From positions 744,001 to 808,000 of the forward strand of contig NZ_JBEDNQ010000001.1 in the NCBI RefSeq assembly GCF_040105385.1: a stretch of 64,000 bases of DNA, given 5' to 3'. The position numbers and the translations under genes are program-made. This DNA comes from Pseudonocardia nematodicida. GTDB taxonomy: Bacteria; Actinomycetota; Actinomycetes; Mycobacteriales; Pseudonocardiaceae. The stretch's first letter is position 1; each line of letters opens with the position of its first letter. Of the stretch, positions 40,744 to 49,650 are shown one piece after another. A model generated the notes under the pieces. The model was not told where the DNA came from, ran no database searches, and worked only from the letters and a program-made list of their open reading frames with translations.

Positions 40744-40813
40744 GCCGAGGACGCTATGTCGCAGGTCACTCCGGGCGGAAAGAAAGACTTGGGATGCCGG
40801 GTATCGACCGGAT

Positions 40814-41779
40814 CTATGCGCGGGCCGGCTCGCACGCGCGGACCGGCGCGGTGGCCTCGACGAGCACCTCGCGCAGCCAGCGGTGCGCCGGGTCGGGGTC
40901 CCGCCGGGCGTGCCACCAGAGGATCTCCACGATCGGCGGCGGATCCCCGGGACAGTCGACGACGCGCAGGTCGCGACGTCCGGCGAAGCCCGCCGCCAGC
41001 CGGGCCTGCATGACCGCGACACGATCGGTCCCGGCCACGAAGTAGGGCGTCGCGTTGTAGCTGTCCACCCGCACCGCGACCCGCGGGGTGGTGCGCAGCC
41101 GGGCCATCAGCGGTCCCAGTGGCGAGCTGGCCGGGTAGGCCCCGTCGGGATGGTTCGGGACCACCCACGGCAGGCGTTCGAGGACATCGAGGGTCAGCGG
41201 GCCGGTGGCCGCCGGGTTGCCGGCGTCGAGCACGCACACCCAGTGATCACGGAACAGCTCGGCGCCGCGGATCTCGTCGACCTTGAACTCGGCCTTGGGC
41301 GCGGAGACGATGCCGTCGATCGCGCGCAGCGTCTCCGGCAGGTCGGCCGGCAGCCGGCCCTTCGCCACCCGCACGTGCAGCCGCACCGAGGGCGCCAGCG
41401 TGTGCAGTGCCCGGGAGATCTGCTCGCCGGCCGCGGCGAGCACGTAGTCCGTGGTCATGATCGTGAACTCGTGCGTGGACAGCTCCGGGCGGAACGGCGG
41501 ATCCGGGGTGAACAGCCGCTCGACACCGAGGTAGAGCGGTTCCACCTCGACGGCGAGCTGGCGGCCGAGCGGGGAGAGCACGAATCCGTTGCCGGTGCGT
41601 TCGAGCAGGTCGTCGTCGAAGTGCCGGCGGAGCCGGGCGAGCGCGGCGCTGGCCGCGGGCTGGGTGATCCCGACCCGATCCGCGGCGCGGGTGACGTTCT
41701 GCTCGCGGAGCAGCTCGCGCAGGACGACGAGCAGGTTGAGATCGACGTTGGCCAGGGCGACGGCGGCGGAGCGGGGCAT
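40814..41779 (-). CDS. LysR-type transcriptional regulator
   Basis: 321-residue regulator with an N-terminal winged helix (11-70; NVTRAADRVGITQPAASAALARL) and a LysR substrate domain. The phrase VDLNLLVVLRELL at its start is typical of the NodD/PnbR-like branch. Its ATG lies one base after the stop of the sensor kinase and it is followed after 70 bases by the Rieske gene, so all are on one strand. Likely controls the Rieske operon with an aromatic or acid inducer (inference). Confidence 0.92.
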   Translation of the reverse strand: MPRSAAVALANVDLNLLVVLRELLREQNVTRAADRVGITQPAASAALARLRRHFDDDLLERTGNGFVLSPLGRQLAVEVEPLYLGVERLFTPDPPFRPELSTHEFTIMTTDYVLAAAGEQISRALHTLAPSVRLHVRVAKGRLPADLPETLRAIDGIVSAPKAEFKVDEIRGAELFRDHWVCVLDAGNPAATGPLTLDVLERLPWVVPNHPDGAYPASSPLGPLMARLRTTPRVAVRVDSYNATPYFVAGTDRVAVMQARLAAGFAGRRDLRVVDCPGDPPPIVEILWWHARRDPDPAHRWLREVLVEATAPVRACEPARA

Positions 41780-41780
41780 G

Positions 41781-43328
41781 TCAACGCTGTCCGGGTTCGC
41801 GGGGCGCGGTCTCGAGCCGGGCCAGCGGGACGCTCGCGCGGACGGTCCAGCCGCCGCCGTCGCGGGGGCCAGCGACGAGCTCTCCGCCCCAGCGCTCGGC
41901 GCGTTCGCGCATCGAGACCAGCCCGAGCCCCAGTCCGCCACCCGGAGGGCCGGGCCGGTCGGCGCGGTCGTCGGCGGGACCGTCGTCACCGATCTCGAGC
42001 ACGAGGTCCGTGCCGGTGCGCTCGATGCCGACCCGCACCGCGTCCGGCGGGCCGTGTTTGACCGCGTTGTGCACGGCCTCCCCGATGATCCGGTAGAGGT
42101 CCTCGACGGCGTCCGGGTCGGCGTCGAGGGGCATCGCGTCGTCCGCGCGGACGTCGACCAGGAGCTCGGCGCGCGCACTCACACTGGCCGCGTGCGTGCG
42201 CACGGCACGGATCAGGTCCCGGGTCCCCGGTCCGGCCGGGCGCAGCTCCTGCACCAGCAACCGCAGATCGGCCAGTGCCCGTGCGGACAGGTCCGACAGC
42301 TCGATGGCGGCGTCCCGGACGTGCTGCGGGTCGACACCGCCCCGATCCAGCCTGCTGCGCAGCGCCCGCGCCTGCATCCGCATCGAGAACAGCTCCTGGA
42401 CGACCGAGTCGTGCACGTCCCGGGCGAGCCTGCGGCGTTCCGCGGAACGCGCGTCGGCGCGGGTCTGGTCGAGCAGCCGCGCGGTGTCCACGGCGACCGC
42501 GGCATGGTCGGCCATCGCCTCCAGGAACGCCAGCGACGACGGGCTCGGATCCTCCCCCGGCTCGTAGTAGGCGTTGATCACCCCGATCGTCCCGCCGCGC
42601 ACCGTCATCGGCATCGCGACGAAGGCGTCCCAGTCCGGCCGGTCCATGATCTCGTGCAGCGGCGCCCAGGCCGGGTCGGACATGATCGCCGGACGCCGGT
42701 GGGGAACCACCACCGGCTCCGCGCTGACGAACGCGCTGAGGAACCGGATGTCGGCGCCGAGCCTGCGGCACGCGCCGAGGCGGGCGACGAACTCCGGCGC
42801 GGCGCCGAAGCCGGCCATGCCCAGGACCCGCAGGTCCGCCGCCGGGTCGTCGATCGCGAGGATCTGCACCGCCGAGATGTGCGCGGTCTGCACGATCTCG
42901 CTCGCGACCGCGTCCAGGGTGCCGGCCAGCGAGCCGGCCTCGGCGACGCTGGACGCGGCGCGGACGATGGCGGTCAGCCGCTCCCGGCTGCGCAGCTCGT
43001 CGGTGACGTCGCCGAACCACACCGCGTACCCGCCGCCCGGCCGGGCCGCGCAGCGGTACTCCAGATCACGCCGCCGGCCGTCGCTGGTGGTCCAGCGCAG
43101 CAGCCGGGGCGCGCCACCGCCGTCGTCGCGGGTCACGAACGGCGACCGGCGGCCGAGCAGCTCGGCCTCGCCGATCCCGAGCAGACGGCACGCCGAGCCG
43201 TTGACCAGGGCGAACCGCTCGTCGGTGTCGAGCAGCGCGAGGCCGTCCGCGCACACCTCGACCAGGGCGGACAGCCCGGTCCCGGTCCCGACCCGGTCGG
43301 CCACATCGTCGTGCACGGGCACCATCAT
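41781..43328 (-). CDS. PAS-GAF sensor histidine kinase (HisKA_3)
   Basis: 515-residue soluble kinase: PAS-like domain (about 20-120), GAF domain (about 125-285), HisKA_3 dimerisation helix with phospho-acceptor His306 in RRRLARDVHDS, and HATPase_c with N-box EAVHNAVKHG (about 434-443) and G-box GLGLGLVSM. No membrane segment. This kinase class normally signals to a NarL-type response regulator, but none is encoded here; the next gene is a LysR regulator. ATG 43328 and 43325 are alternative starts (ATGATG) without a clear ribosome-binding site. Confidence 0.92.
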   Translation of the reverse strand: MMVPVHDDVADRVGTGTGLSALVEVCADGLALLDTDERFALVNGSACRLLGIGEAELLGRRSPFVTRDDGGGAPRLLRWTTSDGRRRDLEYRCAARPGGGYAVWFGDVTDELRSRERLTAIVRAASSVAEAGSLAGTLDAVASEIVQTAHISAVQILAIDDPAADLRVLGMAGFGAAPEFVARLGACRRLGADIRFLSAFVSAEPVVVPHRRPAIMSDPAWAPLHEIMDRPDWDAFVAMPMTVRGGTIGVINAYYEPGEDPSPSSLAFLEAMADHAAVAVDTARLLDQTRADARSAERRRLARDVHDSVVQELFSMRMQARALRSRLDRGGVDPQHVRDAAIELSDLSARALADLRLLVQELRPAGPGTRDLIRAVRTHAASVSARAELLVDVRADDAMPLDADPDAVEDLYRIIGEAVHNAVKHGPPDAVRVGIERTGTDLVLEIGDDGPADDRADRPGPPGGGLGLGLVSMRERAERWGGELVAGPRDGGGWTVRASVPLARLETAPREPGQR

Positions 43329-43361
43329 GCGAGATCACGCCCGTCCGGACGAGACCCTCGC

Positions 43362-43387
43362 GATCATCCGGTGCGAGATCATCCGGT
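43362..43387 (-). repeat. Short direct repeats before the kinase gene
   Basis: GATCATCCGGT occurs twice (43362-43372, 43377-43387), period 15 bases, and GCGAGATCA at 43329 and 43373. Located between the kinase start and the end of the small CxxC gene. Possible regulator-binding array; no further evidence. Confidence 0.35.
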
Positions 43388-43615
43388 ACCGCCGGTGTCC
43401 GGATAGTGCACCGTGATCCGGTCCTCCGGGACACCGAGCGCCGAGCCCAGGACGCTGCGCATCATGTCCTTCGGGACCAGGCAGTCCGCGCAGGCGTCCG
43501 GCCCGGCGGTGATCCGGGCCTCCAGCCCGTCGCCGGTCTCGGCGACGTCGAGGGTGTAGTCGTCGGCGGCCAGCGTGGACCGCAGTCCGTCCAGTGCGGC
43601 GGGGTCGATACTCAT
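43379..43615 (-). CDS. 78-residue CxxC protein, unknown function
   Basis: Small acidic protein with a single Cys-x-x-Cys at 42-45 (ACADC) in the middle and a predicted alpha/beta layout. The motif and length loosely recall the C-terminal NifU domain or a metal/thiol-binding chaperone, but no family is recognised with confidence. ATG 43615 overlaps the stop of the oligopeptide ATPase (ATGA) with GGAGGAG upstream, so it is a fifth co-translated member of the ABC operon. The end of the operon, 50 bases before the kinase. Confidence 0.75.
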   Translation of the reverse strand: MSIDPAALDGLRSTLAADDYTLDVAETGDGLEARITAGPDACADCLVPKDMMRSVLGSALGVPEDRITVHYPDTGGTG

Positions 43616-44688
43616 GGCTTCTCCTCCGGTGGGGGGTCGAGCGGGTAGTGACAGGCCACCCGGTGCGCGCCCGCCGGGGCGTCCCCGGCCGGGGGCACGG
43701 TGGGCCACGGGAGTCCTGTGAGCTCGGGCTGTTCCTCGGCGCACCGGTCGCGGGCGCGCGGGCAGCGGGTGCGGAACCGGCAGCCCGAGGGCGGGTCCAG
43801 CGGGGACGGTGGCTCGCCGGCCAGCGGCACCGGCCGGCGCACCCGGCCGGTGGCCGGGTCCAGGCCGGGGATCGAGTCGAGCAGCGCCGCCGTGTACGGG
43901 TGCCGTGGCGCCCGGTAGAGGGCCTCGGCGGGGCCGATCTCCGCCAGCTGCCCGAGGTGCATGACGGCCACCCGGTCGCTGACCTGTTTCACCAGGGCGA
44001 GGTCGTGCGCGATGAACAGGTAGGACAGACCGAGCTCGGAGCGCAGGCTCTCGAACAGGTTCAGCACCTGCGCCTGGATGAGCACGTCCAGCGAGGAGAC
44101 CGCCTCGTCGCAGATGAGCAGGGCGGGGTCGAGTGCGACCGCGCGGGCGATCGCGACCCGCTGGCACTGCCCGCCGGACAGCTCGTGCGGGCGGCGCCCG
44201 CCGTAGACCGACGGGTCCAGGCCGACCAGGTCGAGGAGCTCGGACACCCGTCGCTCGCGGCCCGCCGCGGTCCCGACCCGGTACCCGACGAGCGGCTCGG
44301 CGACCAGGTCGCGGACCCGCCAGCGGGGGTTCAGCGAACCGAACGGGTCCTGGTAGACCATCTGCAGCGAGCGCCGCGCGCGCACCAGCTCACGGCGGCC
44401 GAGGCCCATCAGGTCCTCGCCGCGGAACAGCACCCGCCCGGACTGCGGCCGGGGGGCCTGGATCAGCGAGCGGGCCAGCGTCGACTTGCCCGAACCGGTC
44501 TCGCCGACCACCCCGAGGGTCTCCCCCGCCGCGATGTCCAGCGAGACCCCGGACACCGCATGCACGGTCCCACCGCGGGTCCCCCCGGCACCGCGTACCG
44601 GGAAGGTCTGCTCGACGTCGGTCGCCTGCAGCAGCGGCGCGCCCGCGCCCGTCCCGGGACCGGCGGAGCGTTCCTCCAGCGCGGTCAC
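43612..44688 (-). CDS. Oligopeptide/dipeptide ABC transporter ATPase (DppF/OppF type)
   Basis: 358-residue ATPase. Walker A GETGSGKST at 62-70, VYQDPFGSLNPR, LSGGQCQR, Walker B LLICDEAVSSLD and AHDLALV are intact. The C-terminal oligopeptide-HPY extension has the usual cysteines (CRFRTRCPRARDRC). GTG 44688 overlaps the stop of the second ATPase (GTGA). Confidence 0.93.
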   Translation of the reverse strand: MTALEERSAGPGTGAGAPLLQATDVEQTFPVRGAGGTRGGTVHAVSGVSLDIAAGETLGVVGETGSGKSTLARSLIQAPRPQSGRVLFRGEDLMGLGRRELVRARRSLQMVYQDPFGSLNPRWRVRDLVAEPLVGYRVGTAAGRERRVSELLDLVGLDPSVYGGRRPHELSGGQCQRVAIARAVALDPALLICDEAVSSLDVLIQAQVLNLFESLRSELGLSYLFIAHDLALVKQVSDRVAVMHLGQLAEIGPAEALYRAPRHPYTAALLDSIPGLDPATGRVRRPVPLAGEPPSPLDPPSGCRFRTRCPRARDRCAEEQPELTGLPWPTVPPAGDAPAGAHRVACHYPLDPPPEEKP

Positions 44689-45770
44689 CGGCCGGCTCCG
44701 TCCGTGGCGGTCCGGTCCGTGGCGGCGCCGTGCGCGTGCCAGCAGGCCCACCAGTGCCCGGGTTCGTGTTCGGCCAGGGGCGGTTCGGTGCGGCAGTCGT
44801 CGTCGGCCGAGGCGCAGCGCGGGCGGAACGGGCATCCCTCCGGCAGGGCCCGCAGGTCCGGCGGCTGGCCGGGCACGACCGGCAGCATCGTGTGCGACGG
44901 CCGGTCCAGCAGCGGGATCGCGCCGAGCAGGGCCCGGGTGTAGGGCATCCGGACCGCGGCGAACAGGGTCGCCGCGGGTGCGTGCTCGACGGCCCGCCCG
45001 GCGTACATGACCAGGACGTCGTCGGCGTACCCGGCGGCGAGCCCGAGGTCGTGGCTGATCATGACGACGGCGGTGCCGAGCCGTCGGCGCAGCTCGTCGA
45101 GCAGCTCCATGATCTGCGCCTGGGTGGTGACGTCCAGTGCGGTCGTCGCCTCGTCGGCGATCAGCAGCCGCGGCTCGCCGGCCAGCGCGATCGCGATCAT
45201 CACCCGTTGCCGCATGCCGCCGGAGAGCTGGTGCGGGTACTCGTGGAACCGGCGCTCCGGGGCCGGCAGCCGCACCAGGGCGAGCAGCTCGACCGCCCGC
45301 GCCCGGGCGGCGCGGGCGTCGAGCTCGGCGTGCGCGCGGACCGCCTCGGTCACCTGCAGCCCGATCTTCATGGTCGGGTTGAGCGAGCGGGCCGGGTCCT
45401 GGAACACCATCGCGATGTCCGCACCGCGGTGCCGCCGCATCCGCGCCTCGGGCAGGCCGACGAGCTCGGTGCCGTCGAACCGGGCGGACCCGGTGATCCG
45501 GGCCGAGGGCGGCAGCAGTCCCAGCAGCGCCCGCGAGCTCACGCTCTTCCCGGACCCGGACTCACCGATGATCGCCAGCGTGCGGCCCGGCTCGACGCTG
45601 TAGGACAGCCCGTTCACCGCGTGCACCGGCGCCCCTCGGCCCTCGAACCGGATCCGCAGGTCGCGGACCTCCAGGACCGGCTTCGCACCGGTCGCCGGGC
45701 GGACGGCCGCCTCGGAACCCGCTGATCCGGTGGACCCGGCGGGCCCGGTGTCGGTCCGGCTGGTGCTCAT
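44685..45770 (-). CDS. Oligopeptide/dipeptide ABC transporter ATPase (DppD/OppD type)
   Basis: 361-residue ATPase. Walker A GESGSGKS at 69-76, VFQDPARSLNP, LSGGMRQR, Walker B LLIADEATTALD and SHDLGL present; C-terminal cysteines (CPFRPRCASADDDC). The N-terminal 30 residues are Ser/Thr/Gly-rich. ATG 45770 overlaps the DppC stop. Confidence 0.93.
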   Translation of the reverse strand: MSTSRTDTGPAGSTGSAGSEAAVRPATGAKPVLEVRDLRIRFEGRGAPVHAVNGLSYSVEPGRTLAIIGESGSGKSVSSRALLGLLPPSARITGSARFDGTELVGLPEARMRRHRGADIAMVFQDPARSLNPTMKIGLQVTEAVRAHAELDARAARARAVELLALVRLPAPERRFHEYPHQLSGGMRQRVMIAIALAGEPRLLIADEATTALDVTTQAQIMELLDELRRRLGTAVVMISHDLGLAAGYADDVLVMYAGRAVEHAPAATLFAAVRMPYTRALLGAIPLLDRPSHTMLPVVPGQPPDLRALPEGCPFRPRCASADDDCRTEPPLAEHEPGHWWACWHAHGAATDRTATDGAGR

Positions 45771-46645
45771 CGGCCGCTCCATCGGTCGCGGAGGGACTCG
45801 CCGAGCAGGTTGCAGGCGAGCACGGTCACGAACAGGGCGACGCACGGCCAGACGACGAGCATCGGCGTCGCGGACAGGCTCTGCTGCCCCTGGGCGATCA
45901 TGTTTCCCCAGCTCGGGGCGGGCGGCGGAATGCCGAGACCGAGGAAGCTGAGCGCCCCCTCGATCACCATCACGATCCCGGCGCCGAGCATCCCGAACGT
46001 GATCAGCTGCGGCGCGATGTTCGGCGCCACGTGCCGGGCCAGGATCCGGCGGCCGGAGGTCCCGCACAGCTGCGCGGCGGCCATGAACGGCTGCTCGCGC
46101 AGCCGCAGGGTCGCCGCGCGGGCGATCCGGGCGAACGCGGGGATGCTGAAGAAGGCCAGCGCGAGGATCGTGTTCAGCCGGCTGGGCCCGAGGCTCTGCG
46201 CCACCGCGAGGGTCAGCACCAGCGAGGGGAACGCGATCAGCACGTCGAGCACCCGCATGATCACCGTGTCGAGCGGGCCACCGACGTAGCCGGACAGGGC
46301 TCCGAGCGTGCCGCCGATCGCCAGCCCGATCAGGTTCACCGACAGCGCGACGAGCAGCGACGACCGCCCGCCGTGCAGGATCCGGGACAGGATGTCGTTG
46401 CCGTTCGGGTCGGTGCCGAGCAGGTGCCCCGGCGACCCGGCCGGCAGGTAGCTGTCCAGCACGCTGCCACCGATCGGGGCCGGTATCCCCGGCAGCAGCG
46501 GGACGGCGGTGCAGGCCAGCACGACCAGGAGCAGCAGCCCGGCCGGGACGGCGACGTCCGGGTACCGGAGGAGCCGGAACCGGCTCGCCGCGGGTGCGAC
46601 CGCGGCGGGGACGGGTGTGCCGGCGGTGGGGTCAGCGACTGCCAT
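45767..46645 (-). CDS. Oligopeptide-type ABC permease (DppC type)
   Basis: 292-residue permease with an N-terminal anchor helix (about 35-55), LLGTDPNGNDILSR (75-88), and the EAA loop AQLCGTSGRRILARHVAPN (about 187-205). About six membrane segments. Ends in the ATGA overlap with the first ATPase and starts 13 bases inside the end of DppB. Confidence 0.93.
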   Translation of the reverse strand: MAVADPTAGTPVPAAVAPAASRFRLLRYPDVAVPAGLLLLVVLACTAVPLLPGIPAPIGGSVLDSYLPAGSPGHLLGTDPNGNDILSRILHGGRSSLLVALSVNLIGLAIGGTLGALSGYVGGPLDTVIMRVLDVLIAFPSLVLTLAVAQSLGPSRLNTILALAFFSIPAFARIARAATLRLREQPFMAAAQLCGTSGRRILARHVAPNIAPQLITFGMLGAGIVMVIEGALSFLGLGIPPPAPSWGNMIAQGQQSLSATPMLVVWPCVALFVTVLACNLLGESLRDRWSGR

Positions 46646-47645
46646 AGCGGATCCTCGGGTCGAGCACGGCGTAGAGGAGGTCGGCGACCAGGTTCGCCAG
46701 CACCGCGATCACGGCGAAGACGACGACGCAGGCCTGGACCACGACGAAGTCACGGGTGTTGATGGCCTGCAACAGCAGCTGGCCGAGCCCGGGGAGGGCG
46801 AAGATCTGCTCGATGATCACGGTCGCGCCGATCAGCGTTCCGAGGTTCAGCCCGACCACGGTGATCAGGCCGAACGCCGAGTTCCGCAGGGCGTGCCGGA
46901 CCAGGACCTGCCACGGCCCGATCCCCTTCGCACGGGCGGTGGTGATGTAGTCCTCGCCCTGCATCTGGTCGACCAGGTCGCCGCGCAGGAACCGGGTGTA
47001 GAAGCAGAACAGCGGGAACGCGATCGCGACCGCTGGGAGGGTCAGCGACTGCAGGTTGCCGGCCACGCTCTCCGACATCGGGACGAACCCGATCGCCGGG
47101 AACACCGTGAACTGCACGGCGAGCACGAGCACCAGCAGCAGGGCCAGCACGTAGTTGGCCACCGAGAGCCCGGTGATGCTGACCAGCATGCTGATCCGGT
47201 CGAACAGGTGGTTCGGCCGGTGGGCGGCCAGCAGCGCGACCGGCACGGCGAGCCCGAGCGAGATCAGGAACGCCATGCCGACCAGCTGGCCGGTCACCGC
47301 CAGCCGGGCTCCCAGCACCGGGGTGACCGGCTGGCCGCTGACCACCGAGTTGCCGAGGTCGCCGGTCACCGCCCCGCCCAGCCACTGCAGGTAGCGCACC
47401 GGTCCCGGCTGGTCGAGCCCGAGCCGCTGCTCCAGCGCGGCGATCTGCTCGGCGGTGGCGTCGGCGCCCAGCAGCTGCTGCGCCGCGCCGCCGGGGATCA
47501 GGCTGAGCACCCAGAAGGTCAGGATGCTGGCGCCCAGCACGATCGGGATCGCCATCAGCGCCCGCTTCCCGACCATCCGCAGCGCCGGGGAGCCGAGCGC
47601 GGTCGCGAGCCGGCCGGGCTCGCGGCCTCCGACGGCCGCGGTCAC
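46632..47645 (-). CDS. Oligopeptide-type ABC permease (DppB type)
   Basis: 337-residue permease starting at GTG 47645, which overlaps the stop of the substrate-binding protein gene (GTGA). Typical DppB start: GKRALMAIPIVLGASILTF (26-44), LGLDQP, GDLGNSVVSGQPV and the EAA loop TARAKGIGPWQVLVRHALRN (about 226-245). With DppC and two ATPases it completes a nickel/peptide/opine-type importer. Confidence 0.92.
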   Translation of the reverse strand: MTAAVGGREPGRLATALGSPALRMVGKRALMAIPIVLGASILTFWVLSLIPGGAAQQLLGADATAEQIAALEQRLGLDQPGPVRYLQWLGGAVTGDLGNSVVSGQPVTPVLGARLAVTGQLVGMAFLISLGLAVPVALLAAHRPNHLFDRISMLVSITGLSVANYVLALLLVLVLAVQFTVFPAIGFVPMSESVAGNLQSLTLPAVAIAFPLFCFYTRFLRGDLVDQMQGEDYITTARAKGIGPWQVLVRHALRNSAFGLITVVGLNLGTLIGATVIIEQIFALPGLGQLLLQAINTRDFVVVQACVVVFAVIAVLANLVADLLYAVLDPRIRYGSR

Positions 47646-49258
47646 TGCTGCGGCTCCCGCCAGACCTCGTCCCAGTGCACGCCGCTGTTCACCACGATCG
47701 GCGGGATCAGGGTGGTCAGGCCGGGCCCGTAGACGCCGGGTGCCGCGAGGTTGGCGGGGGCGAACGCCAGGCCGAACGGCGCGTAGTGCTGCTCGGCGAT
47801 CCGGGCGCCCGCGGCGTCGTAGAGCTCCTGCCGTTCGGCCGGGTCGACCGAGGCCGCGGCCTGGTCGAACAACGCGTCCAGCTCCGGGTCGGCGACGCCG
47901 CTGAACGGGCTGTCGGCGTTGAAGCGGAAGTTCACCCCGACCCCGGACGCCGGGTCCCAGGATCCGGCGGTCTGCAGCATCGACTGCCAGTTGCCGGAGT
48001 TGAACTCCTGGACCAGTGTGGACAGCTCGTAGGTCTCGGTACGGACGGTGATGCCGGCCTCCTGCCACTGGGTCTGCAGCGCGGTCATGACCTGCTGGGC
48101 CACGTAGGAACCGAGCGTGCCGAGCTCGACCTCGAGGCCTCCGAGCTCGCCGACCAGGGCCCGGGCGCGTTCCGGGTCGTGTCCGGTGTAGCCGGGCACC
48201 GCGTCGGAGTGGAACAGCCCGCCCGGCCCGGTGAAGCTCTGGCTGACCGGGAACTCGCCGCCGAACAGGCCCTGGGCGATCGCGTCGAAGTCGGTGGCGG
48301 CGTAGATCGCCTCGCGGGCCCGCGGGTCGTCGAACGGGGCGGCCTTCGTGTTGAGCTGGACGACGTAGGGCGAGGTCGCCGGCTGGACCGCGACCGACAA
48401 CCGGCCCTGGGACCGGGCCTGGTCGAGCAGCGGCGTCGTCGTCAGCCCCTCGTAGGCCTGCGCCTGCCCGGCCAGCAGGGCCTGGTAGGCGGGCTGGTCC
48501 CCGCCGATCGACTGGAAGGTGAGCCGGTCGAGGTAGGGCCGCCCCTCCTTGAAGTAGTCCGGGTTGCGCTCGAGGACGAGCTCGGAGCTGAGCTGGTTGG
48601 ACACCACCGTGAAGGGGCCGGCCCCGACCGGCTCGATCGCGAACGCGTCCTCACCCTTCTCCTGCAGCGCGGTCGGCGAGGCGATCCAGTTCACGTTCGT
48701 CACCGGCATCGCGTTGATCACCGCGGCGTACGGCCGCTCGAAGCGCAGGACGACGGTCCGTGGCCCGTCGGTGGCGATGCCGTCCTGCGCCAGGGGCCAG
48801 TTCGGCGAGCAGGTGCAGGGTGCGTCGACCGCGCGGCGGAAGTTGAAGGCGACCGCCTCGGCGTCGAACGGGGTGCCGTCGCTGAACGTCAGCCCCTCGC
48901 GCAGCGTGATCCGCACGGTCCGGCCCTCGTCGGCGATCTCGGTGCTCTCCGCCTGGTGCGGCACCACGGCGGCGTTCGCGCCGTCGTCGTCGGCCTCCAG
49001 CCGGAACAGGCCGCCGTAGATCGCGCTCATCTGCGTGACGTTGGCGCCACCGGTGGTGTTGGTGGCCGGATCCAGGCCGGTCGGCCAGCCCCCGGCGAAC
49101 GCTCCGTCCTCCAGCACGGTCAGCTCGCCACCGGACTGCGGCGGGCCGGAGGGGGTGGCGGGGCCGTCGAGCGCGCCGCCGTCGGCCGCACCGCCGCAGC
49201 CGGCCAGGACCAGTGCGGCGGCCAGCAGCAGGGCCGGCAGGTGGTGTCGTCGTCTCAC
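47642..49258 (-). CDS. Oligopeptide-type ABC substrate-binding lipoprotein
   Basis: 538-residue SBP_bac_5 receptor. Lipobox LAGC with Cys21 after a short hydrophobic signal. The long N-terminal Gly-rich linker precedes LTVLEDGAFAGG. Start GTG 49258 with GGGAG seven bases upstream. First gene of the ABC operon. Members bind peptides, opines, glutathione or sugars; the ligand is not evident. The 5' region carries nested palindromes. Confidence 0.92.
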   Translation of the reverse strand: MRRRHHLPALLLAAALVLAGCGGAADGGALDGPATPSGPPQSGGELTVLEDGAFAGGWPTGLDPATNTTGGANVTQMSAIYGGLFRLEADDDGANAAVVPHQAESTEIADEGRTVRITLREGLTFSDGTPFDAEAVAFNFRRAVDAPCTCSPNWPLAQDGIATDGPRTVVLRFERPYAAVINAMPVTNVNWIASPTALQEKGEDAFAIEPVGAGPFTVVSNQLSSELVLERNPDYFKEGRPYLDRLTFQSIGGDQPAYQALLAGQAQAYEGLTTTPLLDQARSQGRLSVAVQPATSPYVVQLNTKAAPFDDPRAREAIYAATDFDAIAQGLFGGEFPVSQSFTGPGGLFHSDAVPGYTGHDPERARALVGELGGLEVELGTLGSYVAQQVMTALQTQWQEAGITVRTETYELSTLVQEFNSGNWQSMLQTAGSWDPASGVGVNFRFNADSPFSGVADPELDALFDQAAASVDPAERQELYDAAGARIAEQHYAPFGLAFAPANLAAPGVYGPGLTTLIPPIVVNSGVHWDEVWREPQQ

Positions 49259-49281
49259 GACAGGGCTCCCGTTCGTCTCGG

Positions 49282-49315
49282 GACCGGCCGGTACCGCCGC
49301 GCGGACCGGCCGGTC
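49282..49315. promoter_or_regulatory. Nested palindromes in the ABC operon leader
   Basis: GACCGGCCGGT (49282-49292) and ACCGGCCGGTC (49305-49315) form a perfect 11-bp inverted repeat around 12 bases; the central ACCGGCCGGT of each arm is itself palindromic. It ends 24 bases before the receptor's GTG, so it could be an operator or an mRNA hairpin controlling its translation. Confidence 0.45.
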
Positions 49316-49454
49316 GGTAGACCGTGGTGGTGACTCCGTGACGCCACGTACACACCCGCGGTCGGGAACCGCCGGGTGGCACCGGGGCCGGCGTGACCGG
49401 GCTCACTACGTCCCGTCCAGCGTCGGTCAGCGCCGCGGTCCGGGTGCAGGGCGA

Positions 49455-49469
49455 TTCCGCCCGGCGGAA
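49455..49469. promoter_or_regulatory. Candidate IclR operator
   Basis: TTCCGCC-C-GGCGGAA has perfect 7-bp arms. It lies in the divergent gap between the ABC operon and its probable IclR regulator. IclR-family sites are often symmetric with TTCC/GGAA outer ends, which fits; inference only. Confidence 0.4.
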
Positions 49470-49650
49470 GGGAACCTCCGCCGGAGCCGGGTGAGGCGCG
49501 ACGGATGACGTATCCCGGTCTGTCCTTCCGACCCGATTCCCCCGCCGGTACCTGCCCGGACCTTGTAACCCTTCCCCGGCCCCGCCGATGCTGGCCCGGC
49601 GCCGGCCATGGGCCGACGGTCGAGGTGGACGCGGACGAGGGGGTCGGCGG

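Larger units (their letters stand above)
49259..49650. other. 392-base divergent intergenic region
   Basis: The longest non-coding stretch in the window, between the ABC receptor (-) and an IclR gene (+). It holds two notable palindromes (listed separately) and no credible open frame: the best, about 60 codons on the minus strand, is Arg/Gly-rich and without a ribosome-binding site. No tRNA or known RNA was recognised. Confidence 0.6.

Noticed and set aside
49427..49609. 60-codon frame on the minus strand in the large intergenic gap
   Set aside because: No ribosome-binding site, Arg/Gly-rich, no recognisable family.
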